Of a DNA stretch of 64,000 bases, positions 33,575-45,269 are shown in pieces. Under the pieces are notes generated by a model. That model made no database searches. It was given only the letters and a program-made list of their open reading frames with translations, and had not been told where the DNA came from. The stretch's first letter is position 1. Every line of letters begins with the position of its first letter. The position numbers were made by a program, and so were the translations under genes. The DNA comes from Pyrrhosoma nymphula (Eukaryota; Arthropoda; Insecta; Odonata; Coenagrionidae). Where the stretch lies: the NCBI GenBank assembly GCA_963573305.1, contig OY754335.1, forward strand, positions 48,753,985 to 48,817,984. The letters are read 5' to 3'.

Positions 33575-34427
33575 TATTGTAGGATTTTTGATAAGTTGAC
33601 TCATAGACCAAAATCTTTACCCAGAGAGATAGAACTCTTGAAGCAGATTCAACATAAATTATTGCTACTTGCTCTTATGAAATATAATTTGTGAAATGAC
33701 ATTATTGAAATCATGCCATATGAAAATATGGAAAAGCTGTAATGCTCTGAATTTTTTCTTAGTTTAATACTCAGAGCAGGCATAAGTCAGGTGATGATTC
33801 TAAAATTCTTTAACTTCCTGAGAATTCATGAAATTTCATATTCAATTATTACAATTTACTATTAATTTTAGTTACATGGTTTTATTGGTGTGGAGGCTTC
33901 CGCGGTGCATAGAAAAAATAGCTTTATTGGTTAAAATGCTTAATTCATATGTTTTTCCTGGTCAATTGCTCTTCCTTGAATTGTCATCAAGAAAAATTCA
34001 TTCTTGGTGTGAACATGGTATCAATAAATAACTAGCACCACTCTTCTTAGTCTCTTGTTATTTTTTGATTGAGAGGAGTCTATACAAGTGATGCATTTAT
34101 TTATTGTGATTTATAATAGGTTTTGTTAAGGTTTGAAATGTTCATTAGAGAAATACTTAAACAACCATCTGCGTAAAAAAAAATTACCCAAGCAGCTCTG
34201 GTGTCATGCCATTGAATCAGTACTAGGTTATCGGAATGGATGGTGGTGAAATCTGAGCTATATGTTTGTGAAAGCCATGTTTAGTAAATGGGTAAACTCC
34301 CTAAAGTCGATGAAGGATCTGGTACTTTCCTGGTTTATGATGAAAGTGAATTCTGTGCTGGATTTTCACTTGGTGCAGCGGAAATTCCATGATGAATTCA
34401 CTGCCATAAATCAACTTTCCTCCTCAG
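33575..34427. other. Intron 3, last part, no feature seen
   Basis: AT-rich intron between the Tigger-like nest and exon 4. Nothing recognised. Confidence 0.5.
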
Positions 34428-34933
34428 GCACCGTTTACCATCACACAGCACCAACTCCAGTGATCCTCCTGCATCAAATCCTCTTCAGGAAGTTGGCCGA
34501 ACAGTGGATGTTGACCTCAGCGTTGTCCCACACTCCGGACGAATAGACATGGGATTGAGTCTCTCCCCTGGTGTAGGCATTGGTGTTGGTTTAGATTTGG
34601 TTAACCTCTCCACTGTGGCACCAGAAGTGATCCCACCAATTGTTACCCCTTCAAGCCCTACTGCCATGTCAGCAACACCCAGCGGCGGAAGTAGTGGTCC
34701 TCCTGCCCAAGACACAGTTAATGTTGGGGTCAATGTTGGCTTAGATCCATCATCCTCGGATTTTGTGTCACACTATGTGCACCACTGGCCTCTCGATGTG
34801 GAGGAGATGAGAAATGAGGGTAACCAGGCGACACCGGCTGCTCCTTCGACCTACTGCCATTTACTGGGACACTTCCCGGAACAGGAAGGAGCTGGTTCCA
34901 TGGCTGTTCTCTCTAATACATCGCAGATTTCAA
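34428..34933 (+). CDS. RNF111: Arkadia-like gene, coding exon 4
   Basis: Acceptor TTTCCTCCTCAG|G and donor TTTCAA|GTAAGG bracket 506 nt, phase 2 to 1. The product (about residues 204-372) begins HRLPSHSTNSSDPPASNPLQ and continues with DVDLSVVPHSGRIDMGLSLS, a Gly/Val/Leu pattern, a Ser/Pro/Thr-rich stretch and SSDFVSHYVHHWPLDVEEMR. The open frame extends unbroken through the exon, the longest uninterrupted coding block in the gene. No known domain; the middle is presumably disordered. Confidence 0.8.
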
Positions 34934-35700
34934 GTAAGGAATATGTCCTTTAATTTTTCTTTAGTTCATTGTTGTCAGGACTTTCATTTATTTACTTTCC
35001 ATCCTGACATGGTGGAATTGTTTCATAAAGAATAATCAAATGGCAGATTTTCACTTTTAAAAGTTTTATTAACAATACATTTCACATTTATTCACCACCA
35101 CCCTTTTTTCACCCACTCCTTCTACCTCTTATTTCTCCTACCTGCAACTACTACACAGTATTCCTGAAAATCCCTACCTCCCTGGATCTTTATTAAAAAG
35201 CCCTCTCCTTTCCATCTACCTTTAATAATACACAATAACATTCTTTATTGTTCTGTAGGTCAACATTGGCATAGAAAATGGTCAAAATTAATATACAAAC
35301 TACATCTGCACTGCATGGACAAATGGATTAGGCATACAGTCCTACTGCTGACATACACTCTTGCTTAAAATGAAACAGTCAAAGTTACGATAAGATATGA
35401 GAAATTCAGGATCAGGAGGCTAAAGACTATCTTAAAATTTGTCATATAGGAACTCCTTTTGCGGTATAAAAGACTTTGGCAGCACAACAATTCACAGAGT
35501 TTTCTCGTGAAAATATCAAGAGGAGTAATAGATTTTAGGGAACCAGCCAGCTTATCATAAATCTCAGAGGCAGAATGGTGAGGACCTGGCTTTGAGTAGG
35601 TTAGGTTGTGACTATTTACATGAATGTTCTCTTTTCCATGTGTCAGGTGGTTGTGAAAACTGCTATTCGTAGGGAAAAGAGAAGGATTATTTTTTACAAA
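34934..35700. other. Intron 4, first part, no feature seen
   Basis: AT-rich intron with a C-rich patch near 35095-35220. Its minus strand near 35400-35640 could be a worn retroelement tail, but no motif supports this. Confidence 0.4.
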
Positions 35701-35701
35701 C

Positions 35702-36500
35702 TAGGGCTGAGCCAATAATCAATTCTGATATAAATACTGGCCAATATTTGGTTATCAGTGTACATATTGGTTTCAGAGCAGAATCCGATAATTTTTTCCT
35801 GAGAAAGACTTGACAAAGAGCAGAATATTTTGTATTGCCGCGTGGCCTCGCTTACTGCAAATTGCGTTGTTGGCAACCTTCTGAAAGAATCCACTAGTTG
35901 GCACGGTATGTTGAGAACACAACATAATCGTAACGTATCTATATTCATGATCGTAACACACCACTTGAGCTGCATGCTACATTTTTGGTTTCACACATGT
36001 GACAAAATGTCAGATGTGTGAAAGTATTTTGCTATTAAGCACGATGACACCAGTAAGGCATCTTGTAAACTTTGTAATGTGTGTGTATCTCGTGGTGGAA
36101 AAAATGCTCAGTTGTAAGCTACCACAAATTTGAGAGTTATTTAAAAAGCAATCATCTGATCCTGTTCGGGGAACTGGAAAATAAGAAACTTAATACGGTG
36201 AAGGAGAAAACAGTAACTTTTAAAATTAGTCTTGAAGATACACCTGCTAGAAAATGTACATCCCTGAGTGATGATAAAAGAATGGGTGATCCTCCTTCAT
36301 CTTTGAGTGTATCAGATTGTTCGTCCCTCGTGGCAGATGAATTAAATTCGTCAAAGCCAAATAGGAGGAAATTTCAATCTTCACTCAATGAAATTTGGAG
36401 GAAACCATAGACGGAACATGATCCTCGCAGGAAGAAAATTACTAACCTTATTGGTAGGATGTTGGCCAAGAACTTTCATCCGTTCAAATTAGTTCAAATT
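35702..36500 (+). pseudogene. hAT transposase remnant with BED-type zinc finger
   Basis: A hAT-like end TAGGGCTGAGCCAATAATC starts at 35702. From about 36007 the plus strand reads KYFAIKHDDTSKASCKLCN then VSRGGKNAQ, a stop, TTNLR and, after a one-base shift, YLKSNH. This is the CxxC...HxxxxH layout of a BED finger. Further on, RRKKITNLIGRMLAKNFHPF (about 36425-36485) matches the region after the finger in hAT transposases. Stops and a frameshift are present, and the catalytic part and right end were not found. Confidence 0.6.
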
Positions 36501-37296
36501 CACTGTAAGTATTTCTTAATTTATGATCACATTTAGTTAATGGGTTACATTTTCTCCACTTCTTTCACTTTTTTTTTTTAGCTTTCATTAACTTGTTTCT
36601 TCTTATTCAGGAATAAGTTGTGAGATCATTTTATCTTGAGTGAGAGAGATCTTTGGGATAAAACTGGTTTTGGCCTTTCAGTTGTTTGGAACCGAAGAAG
36701 GAACCCACCACGTCACCTGTCAACTTGACAATTCGGACAAATTTATTATTTCCAGCTATTGTTTGCATGTGAGGGATAGCTATGTGACAGACCTGCCTTT
36801 TCACGCTGTTCTCCGATTTCCAAGAAAGGTTATTTTACCTCAGAAAGGTGATTTTACAATTCATCACGATAAGCAAAATTTAATGTGCTGTTGCTAAATA
36901 GGTAATTATCATTAGCCATCACAATAGTAATTAGTGAATTGAATAATGCCTTCATTGGATACAAAGGATGCATTACGCATACCTGTGGCGTGTGCGTCGG
37001 CTTTGAAAATGATGCATTTGGAGGTCATGAGGACAGTGTGCCGTGCACTGAATTTTAAATGAAACTTTCCATGTTTTATAGTCATAAAGTCTCCACTTAT
37101 GTACATATTTATGATGTAATGATTGTTCATACAAATTATCGACACTTAAACAACAAGTAGTAAAACGATGTTTAGATGCTAAAATTCCAAGACAAGATTT
37201 AATTGCAATTTATAGTTTACCATGATGTAGTACATATGCCACCCGCACAACCAGAGTTCAAATATATTTTCGAATGATTTGATTGAATCTCAAATA
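36500..37296. other. Intron 4, middle part, unassigned
   Basis: Holds an 85-codon plus-strand frame at 36640-36897 with no recognisable motif. Nothing else seen. Confidence 0.4.
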
Positions 37297-38844
37297 CAGT
37301 AAGTCCTCAACTTACGCGGTTAATTCGTCCCAAAAATTTCCGCTTAAGTCGAAATCCGCGTAAGTCGAAACACAACAACTTGCATATCCATTTTTGAACC
37401 ATTAGCGGTGCCACTTTTACTGCGATTGGCGGCGAACGGCGACGTTTACAGAAAACGCCATCTTTTGAGAGGCCGTTAAGTTAACATGATACGAAAATTC
37501 CGAGAGTAACACGAATCCAATATTTATCTTGATATTTAAATCTAAAATAAGTATTATTACACAAAATGTTAAAAAAAATGAAAATTTGTTAAAATTATCA
37601 TACTCATGTGAATGCCTGTTCATAATTGGTAAAAAATCTTAATAAATACGTATATGCTCTTTGATTCGACTTTTACCATGTACAATTGTTCTAACTGTTG
37701 ACTCATTCGTCCCATAAGCTTGAGCAATTTTAACATATCACCTTTGTCATGTCTCTTAATAATTTCCAGTTTCGTTTCCAAACTTATATCCTTACTTTTC
37801 TTTTTGCCACTCGTATAAATCTCACCACTCTTTCGTTTCTTAGCCATTATGAGGGTTTACATCCATAATAAACACAGAAGACGATTTTAATGATTTTACG
37901 AGAAAATTTTCTCGAACTTGATAAATAACGATCAAGTCACAACGGAAACACAAGTTCGTCTATCTGCTGCTTGAACGTGTTTTTTTTGCTGTGATGGACA
38001 ACAGGCGTCACCTATGGAGTAGAAAATTAACTACGCGTCGACTTACGTGGGAAGGCCAAACTAAGCCCAAAAAAAGACGTCGATGCCGTGAAAGATCGGA
38101 GACAGGCTCACGTTTTCTCCGCGTTTCTTTCGCCGTGACAGATATGCGGCGACAGCTAGTAAAAGGTCAAACACATAGGTTCTTTGGAGCCAAAGGCCAT
38201 GGACATGCTTGCGTTTCCTCCGAGTTTCTGTTGCCGTAACATAAACTCCGGGTGAGGGTCTGCGACTTTGTCGCGGAGGAGGTGACGCCAAACTGCGAGC
38301 GTTCTGAACGCTGTCTCGTCGGCGTAATGAGTTTGGAAAGTGATGATCTACTAATCACGCTCGCTGTTTCTTGGTATTGAAGAAAAAGAAACATTGTTCA
38401 TCAGTGTTTTGTCGTGACGCGCCTAAAACGCGACATGCAGCGTTTTAAAATTCGCCACTAGTCGCTGGTCGCAAGCTTGACCGACCCAATGCTATTCTAT
38501 GCGTTTCACTTTCGGCGCACTATCGCCGCGTATTTGCCGCGGCGAAAGCGCTGCATGTCGTATTTATGGCGTGACATGATAAATAATCGATGTACACTCC
38601 CCATACCGAGGACTGGCGAATGTGCCGCTGCTTATCGCGCCGTGGTAATAGAGTGGGCGTCCCGAACGGCCGTAGTTTGGCATCAGTTCTTGCGCGCTTG
38701 ACAATGAGTCGCGGGTCGTCACCCGGTGTATCTGTCGCGGCAACAGAAAAAAGGAGAAAGCGCAAGCATGTCACCAGCCTAACTGAACATCCGCGTAACT
38801 CCGGATCCGTGTTACTCGGATCCGCGTAAGTCGAGGACTTACTG
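37297..38844. mobile_element. Tigger-like element, 1.55 kb, with worn transposase N-terminus
   Basis: The left end CAGTAAGTCCTCAACTTACG and right end CGTAAGTCGAGGACTTACTG are inverted repeats flanked by TA (37295-37296; 38845-38846). The minus strand at 37720-37847 encodes MAKKRKSGEIYTSGKKKSKD followed by ISLETKLEIIKRHDKGD, the start of a CENP-B/Tigger helix-turn-helix domain, after which the frame is lost. Internal inverted segments (38205-38270 against 38705-38770; 38430-38456 against 38535-38560) point to further small insertions. Confidence 0.75.
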
Positions 38845-39432
38845 TACATACATACATGGTTTTGATAAGATTCGATTGAATCCTAACTACGTCACTAAAA
38901 AATATGTTACAGAGATTGGTGAAAGCTTGTTAGCTATGAACTTACGTCACCCCATAAAAATAATGCTATTCTTATCAAATCACTGAGTATCCATAGTTTT
39001 ATTGCATTGATACATCTCTGATATTTAACGAAGTGTGTAGTTGTATCATGTAGTATTGCCTACCAGCCAGTCTAATCATTGCCGGTTATGTCATGGCATT
39101 AATTGATTTTCTGACTAGCAAAGTGATGGTAGAGTTGTAATCAACTATTTAAGTTGAAAATACAAAAATAAAAGTTAAATGTATGAAATCCATTTAAACT
39201 AAATGTTCCACATATTGTGATTCATTCTTTTATTTATAGATGCTTATTTAATTTTCATTGAGTGGAATATGTAATTATTATGTTGTAATATTCTACATTA
39301 CATATTCTACAGTGAAATGTACATGTAGATTACACATTATTTATGTGTAATATGCTTCTGACCAAGCCCTGGTTGTTCTTTTAACTGTTATGTTTTTACT
39401 GGTAAAGCCAAGAAAGTGAAATTTTTCTTTAA
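38845..39432. other. Intron 4, AT-rich stretch, no feature seen
   Basis: Very AT-rich sequence with a short tract of repeated TACAT/ATGTA motifs near 39280-39360. Confidence 0.4.
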
Positions 39433-39737
39433 CCTTTTTGCTGCAAAGTTAGTTTATATCCGAGTGAATATTTTCATCCACTGACTGCAGAGTTCAACTT
39501 TACTCCACCAGCACAAAAACTATTTCCCCTCCACTGTAGAGATTGAGATGTCCTGAGGTATTGTGTCTATAATGGTATATTTACTACCATGCAACAATGA
39601 TATAAAAATAGTTTTGCAATTTCTGCATAAAACAATGCAAATAGTTGTTATGCCAAAAGAAAATTATGAACATCTTTTAGTGGCCATTTGATATATTTTA
39701 TGAGTGAAGCCAGTAATCATGTAACACAGTGAAAGGG
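39433..39737. mobile_element. piggyBac-like MITE, 305 bp, TTAA target
   Basis: Flanked by TTAA at 39429-39432 and 39738-39741. The ends CCTTTTTGCTGCAAAG and complement of CCCTTTCACTGTGTTAC are imperfect inverted repeats of the CCCTTTNNCTG type also seen at 56348, 58703 and 18780. No coding capacity. Confidence 0.55.
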
Positions 39738-39882
39738 TTAAATTAAGAAGGACGGCTTGTATGTATCATGTAAGTTGGGGAAAGCTTGACTGCTTGTCTC
39801 TTTATCATTGCTTCCCTTCACCTCTTTATTCCTCTTGAGTGTTTCTGCATTTTTCCTGATAATCTAATTTCCCATCAAACAG

Positions 39883-40260
39883 ACAGTGGCGGGGAGGCAA
39901 TGGATTGCAACGTGAATCTTCGGGGCGTTTGTGAGGGTGCCCGCAAGAGAGCATTGCTGAATCCAGAAGCACCAGAGTACACCAAGGCCCTGCGAAAGTG
40001 GGGATCTGCTTGGGTAGAGGCTTGTGGCGAGGTGCACCCAAGCGGACCAGCTCAAGTGACTGCAGGGAGCAGTCAGACTGTGCAGCCTGCGACTGCCGAT
40101 GCCTCAACCAGCACCAGTGAAGTTCCATCTCCCACACCTCCTACACCACCACCTGTATCCATTCCTGCTGATTCGAAAGTTGCAACAGGGAACAATACCA
40201 ACCAGGCTCAAGATTTTACTGCCAACTCTGACCCGCCAACAGAACCCTTGGCAGTAGCTG
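39883..40260 (+). CDS. RNF111: Arkadia-like gene, coding exon 5
   Basis: Acceptor CATCAAACAG|AC and donor AGCTG|GTAAGA bracket 378 nt, phase 1 to 1. The encoded residues (about 373-498) include CNVNLRGVCEGARKRALLNP then APEYTKALRKWGSAWVEACG, a compact mixed-charge segment predicted to be helical. A Ser/Thr/Pro-rich linker with PTPPTPPPV follows. The first part is the most ordered-looking region outside the expected RING and may be an arthropod-specific feature, since I do not recall it from vertebrate RNF111. Confidence 0.8.
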
Positions 40261-41288
40261 GTAAGAATGTATTTTATACATTAGAACCCTGTTTTTGAGT
40301 TATCAGATTTTACGTTTTCCTGCTTTTTTGAACCAGTTTTTTGGGGTCCCATCAACTTTACTATTATTTCAATGCATATTAAACCCTGTATTTATACTAT
40401 TTTTCCCTTATTTTACACCATTTTCTGCCTGATAACAAAAAATTTCTAATTCCTAATTCAATGTTGTTCGCATATTTAAACTGTTAAAAAACATCTCGCA
40501 ACTTGTCTAGCAAGTAAAATTTATCTCATGTTTAAGGGCCTCTAATTATGAAATGGCTGAAGTGCATCTTGTGGCAAATATGCGAACTGTTTTGTATCAT
40601 CAATTTGAAAAGGGCGGGATAGTACCCACAGCGCTTAGTGGCAGAAATTTGAACTATCTCTACTTGCGAATGGTAGATCGTATGATCATATGATCGGAGG
40701 ATATTCGTAGGATAGATAGATTGGTAGTGTTTATTAGCATTTTCTTGCTAGTTTTCTTTTTCAATAAATTATCAATACAGATAGCAATGGAACTCTCTTC
40801 CCTCTCCCTCTTCCAATTGGTGGAAAGGACAAAAGTGGGCGCACGTACTTGCATCTTGTACTTGAGCCGATCCTTCTGTGGGTGGATGAGCGACCGTCTT
40901 CCTAATTGCAGAAACCACTGTTTTTGTTAGGCCAACAACGCAAACCTTTTTCTGAAGGATACCCCTTCCCTTCACTCGTAGTGTCAGCATGGGAGGTGGG
41001 CCCCCAGCTGGTGGACGGGTGACCATGCAAACTGGCAAGCACGGGCGCATCTAGGCCTCTCTGGCAGGAGCGAACACGGGCTGGAGTCACCCGGGTTTCC
41101 CGACCACCTGCAAGTCTGATCCCTCTACCCCAAGCTTTAGTCAACTCATCACATGTCTGGTCTGCAGCGATTTATGGTCGCCCCTTGGGAGTTACTGAGT
41201 CCCCTATCTTCCTACTTACTCAGCCCTATCTCGAAGAAAACAAGGCAAGGTCACGGACCACCCCAATGCCCGAACAGATGACACACTG
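40261..41288. other. Intron 5, first part, unassigned repeat-like sequence
   Basis: AT-rich to 40620, then a GC-richer stretch (40800-41290) with no protein signal. The sharp base change suggests an inserted repeat. Confidence 0.35.
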
Positions 41289-41800
41289 TCAACATAGGAT
41301 AGTCAAACCCTTCATTGTTTTCCGCTTCTGAAGTCCACTCATGCCAACCGATTTTGAAGCATAGTCCAATAATTTGGCTTGGTTTTTCACTATATCACGC
41401 ACTGTGGAGATCCCAATACCAGAGCCCGCCGCTATATTAGCCATTGGGTCTCCCTTGGATGCCCTTTCAATTATCTTCAGCTTCTCCGAAATGTATATTT
41501 TTATTTTTTGAAGAATTGGACATTTTCAACCAGTTGTATTACTGAAGAAAACTTGGCAAATATAAAACACCCGTGGATGCCCGAGTCACACAAATGCAGA
41601 GTAGTGATTCAGGGGGCTCAGGGTAATGCAACACTCATCTGCGTGATTGAACAGCCCACTGAGAACGTCGGAAAAAAAGAGTAGGGGAGGGAGAGGATGG
41701 AAAGAGAGAGTAGGGGAGGTGGTTTTTGCGGGATGATGCACTGATAATCCGCCGGACAGATAACCGAATGACGGATAATCAACGCTCTAATGTAGTTTAA
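41289..41800 (-). pseudogene. Tigger/pogo remnant: helix-turn-helix fragment and one terminal repeat
   Basis: On the minus strand 41484-41289 is an open run of about 64 codons, KLKIIERASKGDPMANIAAG, GIGISTVRDIVKNQAKLLDY, ASKSVGMSGLQKRKTMKG. It is a psq/CENP-B-type DNA-binding domain found at the N-terminus of Tigger transposases. Near 41740-41795 the sequence CGGATAATCAACGCTCTA is the complement of a TAGAGCGTTGATTATCCG Tigger end with repeated GATAATCC motifs. The catalytic part and other end are missing. Confidence 0.65.
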
Positions 41801-42482
41801 ACAAGCACAAATTTTATTCATAAATGCTACGAAATTTATTAGTTTTTTAAAGAATTTTAATTTTGCATCGAACTTGGAAAATGTTGAAATGGAACTGCAC
41901 TGTCCTTCCATTGTTTAGAGGTTCTGAAGCATGTATATATGTACACACAACCGTGCTCTGAAGTAAAACTTTCGTTGATCGCAACTTTGCTTTTACCGCA
42001 CACGGAAATGGAAAAGCAAGTTACAAAAAAGAATTTTTCTTAAAGTCATCCTGTATTTTTTTTTTTAATTGAAATAGAAAATATCATTTACATTCATTAT
42101 AAAAATGTCTTTTTACTTCCATTCCATTCCTGGTATTAATTTTACTCTTTCTTGAGTGTTTAAATGAGTGAAAGGGACTTATTTTGCCTTTTCCCACATA
42201 TTACACTTTTCCACATTTCACACTTTCCCGCTTTTTACACTTTTTTTTAAGGTCCCTTGAAAAATTAAAAAAAAAGGGTTACTGTATTAAATTATTTCTA
42301 GTTTTCCTGATCTTACCAATGATTACCATCTTCTTCATAATGAAGTCAGTCATCTTTCTCGAGTAGAAAAGCTCTATTGAAATAGTATGTAGTTTATGTG
42401 ATTACGTTTTACAGGTTTGCAGATATAGGAGAAGTTTCCTGAGGAGTCGATCGGGAATGAGAAAATGCTGACCCCGTTGTTG
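41801..42482. other. Intron 5, AT-rich stretch, no feature seen
   Basis: Poly-T and poly-A runs near 42055-42070 and 42240-42280; otherwise unremarkable. Confidence 0.4.
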
Positions 42483-42997
42483 CTCATTGTTAGGGATAGG
42501 AAAATTTCGCGATCGCGAATTTTGCGAATTTAGACAAAAATGTCCTAGAAGTGGTAATTAGTTACAACATACCCATACTGACTGGGGAAATGACTTTTGA
42601 ACTCGCGAAATGTCGCAAATTGTGCCCCAAAACGCGAATTTTCATTTTTTTATGAGAAAATGGTTGGAAGTACATTTCAAATGCAAGAAAAATATTAAAA
42701 TTGCAAACAAATTTTCTCAATTTGATTTGAACGAACTCGCATGCAAACATTCCTGAGGTATGCGTAAGTTTGCAGTTCATCGTAGCATAACCGGTGTGAC
42801 GATAACAATCGCGGGAGGATGACATCGGGTGCTTTCGATTTACGGCGATAACCGGCAATATACAGCTTGTTACGCCGTGGTGCTTTCTATTTACAATTAG
42901 TGGAATAACCACCTATCGGCATCTATAATCGGTGGCTCTCCGCTCCGAGGTGAGTCTAACAAAGGAAAAGCAATATGCGCATTTATTCTAAGTAATC

Positions 42998-43191
42998 TGC
43001 TACAGCAGGGTTTCCCAAACTTTTCCTGCAATGGAACACTTCGTAAATCCTGAAATTTTAACGGAAAACCTTGTGGACTTCGCATATATTAAACCATAGC
43101 ATTTAGGTAGCAGAATATAAAGCCATTATTGGTTACTCGGAACACACATTAGCCTTCCGCGGAACATAGTTTGGGAATCCCTGTGCTACAG
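42998..43191. mobile_element. 178-bp hAT-type MITE with perfect 8-bp target duplication
   Basis: CAGGGTTTCCCAAACTTTT at 43006 and AGTTTGGGAATCCCTG to 43183 are inverted repeats. TGCTACAG flanks both sides (42998-43005 and 43184-43191). It is nested in the 2.4-kb hAT element. Confidence 0.85.
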
Positions 43192-43840
43192 ATTTGAAGA
43201 CGAGACGGACGTGAATAGCCGCTTCGAGTTGTTTCATTTCAATGTGCCTGTTCGCCAAGAGTTTTTTAATGCCAATTATAGTTTGAAAACTAAAGAGACA
43301 CGTATTTTTCCGATTTTTTTATTTTGGGTCTGATTTGTTCATGACAGTCTACTACGGATTTGAAGACGAGACGGACTGTGCATGCGTGAATAGCCGCTTT
43401 GAGTTGTTTCAATGGTATCGTTCACAAAGAGATTTTTAATGCCAATTATAGTTTGAAAACTAAAGAGACGTATTTTTCCGATTTTTTATTTTGGTCTGAT
43501 TTGTTCATAACACTACTACGGATTTGAAGACGAGACGGACTGTGCATACGTGAATAGCCGCTTTGAGTTGTTTCATTTCAATGGGATCGTTCACCAAGAG
43601 ATTTTAAATGCTAGTTATAGTTTGAAAACTAAAGAGACACATATTTTTCTGATTTTTTTATTTTGTTCTGATTTGTTCATTAGACTCTACTACGGATTTG
43701 AAGACGATACGGACTGCGCATGCGTGAATAGCCGCTTTTAGTTTTTTCATTTCAATGGGCTTGTTCGCCAAGAGTTTTTTAAAATGCCAATTCTGATAGA
43801 GTTTGAAAAATAAAGAGACTTATTTTTCCGTTTTTATCAG
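43184..43840. repeat. Four tandem copies of a unit of about 160 bp
   Basis: Each copy begins with a CTAC(A/G)GATTTGAAGACGA block, at about 43187, 43351, 43516 and 43689. The shared parts are GAATAGCCGCTTTGAGTTGT, TTTTAATGCCAATTATAGTT and GAAAACTAAAGAGAC. Copies differ by small gaps. The repeat starts exactly at the target duplication of the MITE at 43006-43183. Confidence 0.85.
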
Positions 43841-44423
43841 TCGCCTGCTTTTCGAATTATCAGCGGCGAAAAATCAGGGTTCTTAACCCTTTCACGTAAA
43901 AGAACCAACATGAAAAGTTTTGAAGTCACTCGCTGCTCCGTCCAATCACGCTGGGCGCTATGCAGCATTCCCCTTCCCTCGCTTTCCAGCGAGTGAATTA
44001 GAAACTGAACCGGATCTCTGATGACGTCACGAACTTTTTGAGTGGGCGGCAAGTTTCGGGAATTTTTGTTTTTGATTTAAGAGTGAGTAGCTGAATATAG
44101 AAGAATTTTGTCTCCACCGAAAATATATTTTCCAATCCATCTACGGAATTCATGAATTAAATTGCAATTTCGCATCATAGTGAATGGCCTTATTGTAATG
44201 GTTGCGTAGCTGGCTTTAAAGCACCAATCAAGGCCAACTACGACATCAATATAATTGTCGATATATTTATTTATTGTGTGGCACCAAGATTGATTTTATT
44301 GTTTGAATCTCTAGTTTTGGCCATTTCCGTCAAATAACTGTTTGTTTTCCAGTGACAATTGTTAAGTATCCTAGTTTTATTCCTGGTTTCTGTGCTTTCA
44401 AGTGATTTTGACGAGTTATTGAG

Positions 44424-44732
44424 ATGCAGAATGCAAAATTATGCACAAGAGACTGGGCTTTCCAGTATCAAAAAGATGGATTTTATTGTAGCGATAAAAG
44501 TATGGTCATGTACATATTCTACAATTGTCAGGAAAGACTCAATTGGAAAAATTTTCAATCAAAGCACGTTACTGCAGCAAACTTTCACAAGGATGGAAAT
44601 TCTCTAAAGTTACATGTCAATACACGAAATGTATTAAATTTTATTTTTAAATTTAGTACCACTTTTCCAGGTTCTGCCACCGAGGTGATTGTCTTCAGTC
44701 ATAACATGGCTAGAAGGAGAAGTGTTGCATAA
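44424..44732 (+). pseudogene. Worn zinc-finger-like frame of the 2.4-kb hAT element
   Basis: It begins MQNAKLCTRDWAFQYQKDGF then YCSDKSMVMYIFYNCQERLN, followed by KNFQSKHVTAANFHKDGNSL. This resembles the N-terminal finger of CGGBP1-like/hAT proteins, with the first Cys of the CxxC pair changed to Tyr/Phe. The rest of the transposase is missing. The assignment rests on pattern and on lying inside a hAT element. Confidence 0.4.
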
Positions 44733-44990
44733 TAACCCAGATCATATTGGGTTAAACTATAGTCTAAGTGATCCTTTTATAGACTTTGAAATAATCGGAA
44801 TTTTATGTGTATATTTATAAATTTGTGGTCACTGTGAAAACACCGAAATGTCTTGTTGAAAGTACCGAATTCCTAATTTCAAAGTACCGCTTTTCTCCCT
44901 CTCAAACCACCAAAAAATTCCTATCACTACTCATTGTGCTGTCTCAATACCACCATTGTGTTTAAGTTTTGTGTCCTCACTTCTTTGAAG

Positions 44991-45269
44991 GCCCATCTGG
45001 TGTGCAGAAAAGTCCACACAAGTCAGCCGAGGCTGTGGCAGAAGAGGCCGCTGAGGTAGTCGTGGAAGGAGAGGTGTTGAGGAACAACTGGGGCTCGGTG
45101 AGCAGAACCCTTCCTCGTGGAGCAAGGGGGACGAGGGAGAGGCGAGGACCAAGGGATGGCCCTCTCGCGCCGGACCTTCAGCTGGATTGCTTTTCTTCGT
45201 CTTCATCGTCATCTTCGTCGAGCGATTTGGAGGATGATGACTGTTTGGCTGTGATCTCAAAATGGAGGG
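44991..45269 (+). CDS. RNF111: Arkadia-like gene, coding exon 6 (acidic poly-Ser region)
   Basis: Acceptor CTTCTTTGAAG|GC and donor GAGGG|GTATGT bracket 279 nt, phase 1 to 1. The product includes PSGVQKSPHKSAEAVAEEAA, a basic RTLPRGARGTRERRGPRDG, then a run of ten Ser (residues 567-576) and DLEDDDCLAVISKW. A basic stretch followed by poly-Ser and acid residues also precedes the SUMO-binding region in vertebrate RNF111. The frame remains open past the donor to 45316, but the next exon joins in frame only from 45269. Confidence 0.85.

Larger units (their letters stand above)
42483..44937. mobile_element. hAT element, 2.4 kb, perfect 8-bp target duplication
   Basis: The element spans 42491-44929. 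It starts TAGGGATAGGAAAATTTCGC and ends with the complement of TAGTGATAGGAATTTTTTGG. CTCATTGT is found on both sides (42483-42490 and 44930-44937). Inside are a nested MITE (43006-43183), a tandem repeat (43184-43840) and a worn zinc-finger-like frame (44424-44732). The right edge lies 53 bp upstream of exon 6, so the insertion nearly hit the acceptor. Confidence 0.8.

Noticed and set aside
36640..36897. 85-codon plus-strand frame as a host exon
   Set aside because: It lacks matching splice sites in the phase needed between exons 4 and 5, and it has no recognisable motif.
38061..38849. Clustered frames on both strands
   Set aside because: They lie inside a Tigger derivative with internal inverted segments and higher GC. 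No recognisable protein.
43184..43840. CRISPR-like array
   Set aside because: Four units of about 160 bp in direct tandem, without short repeats and unique spacers, in animal DNA.
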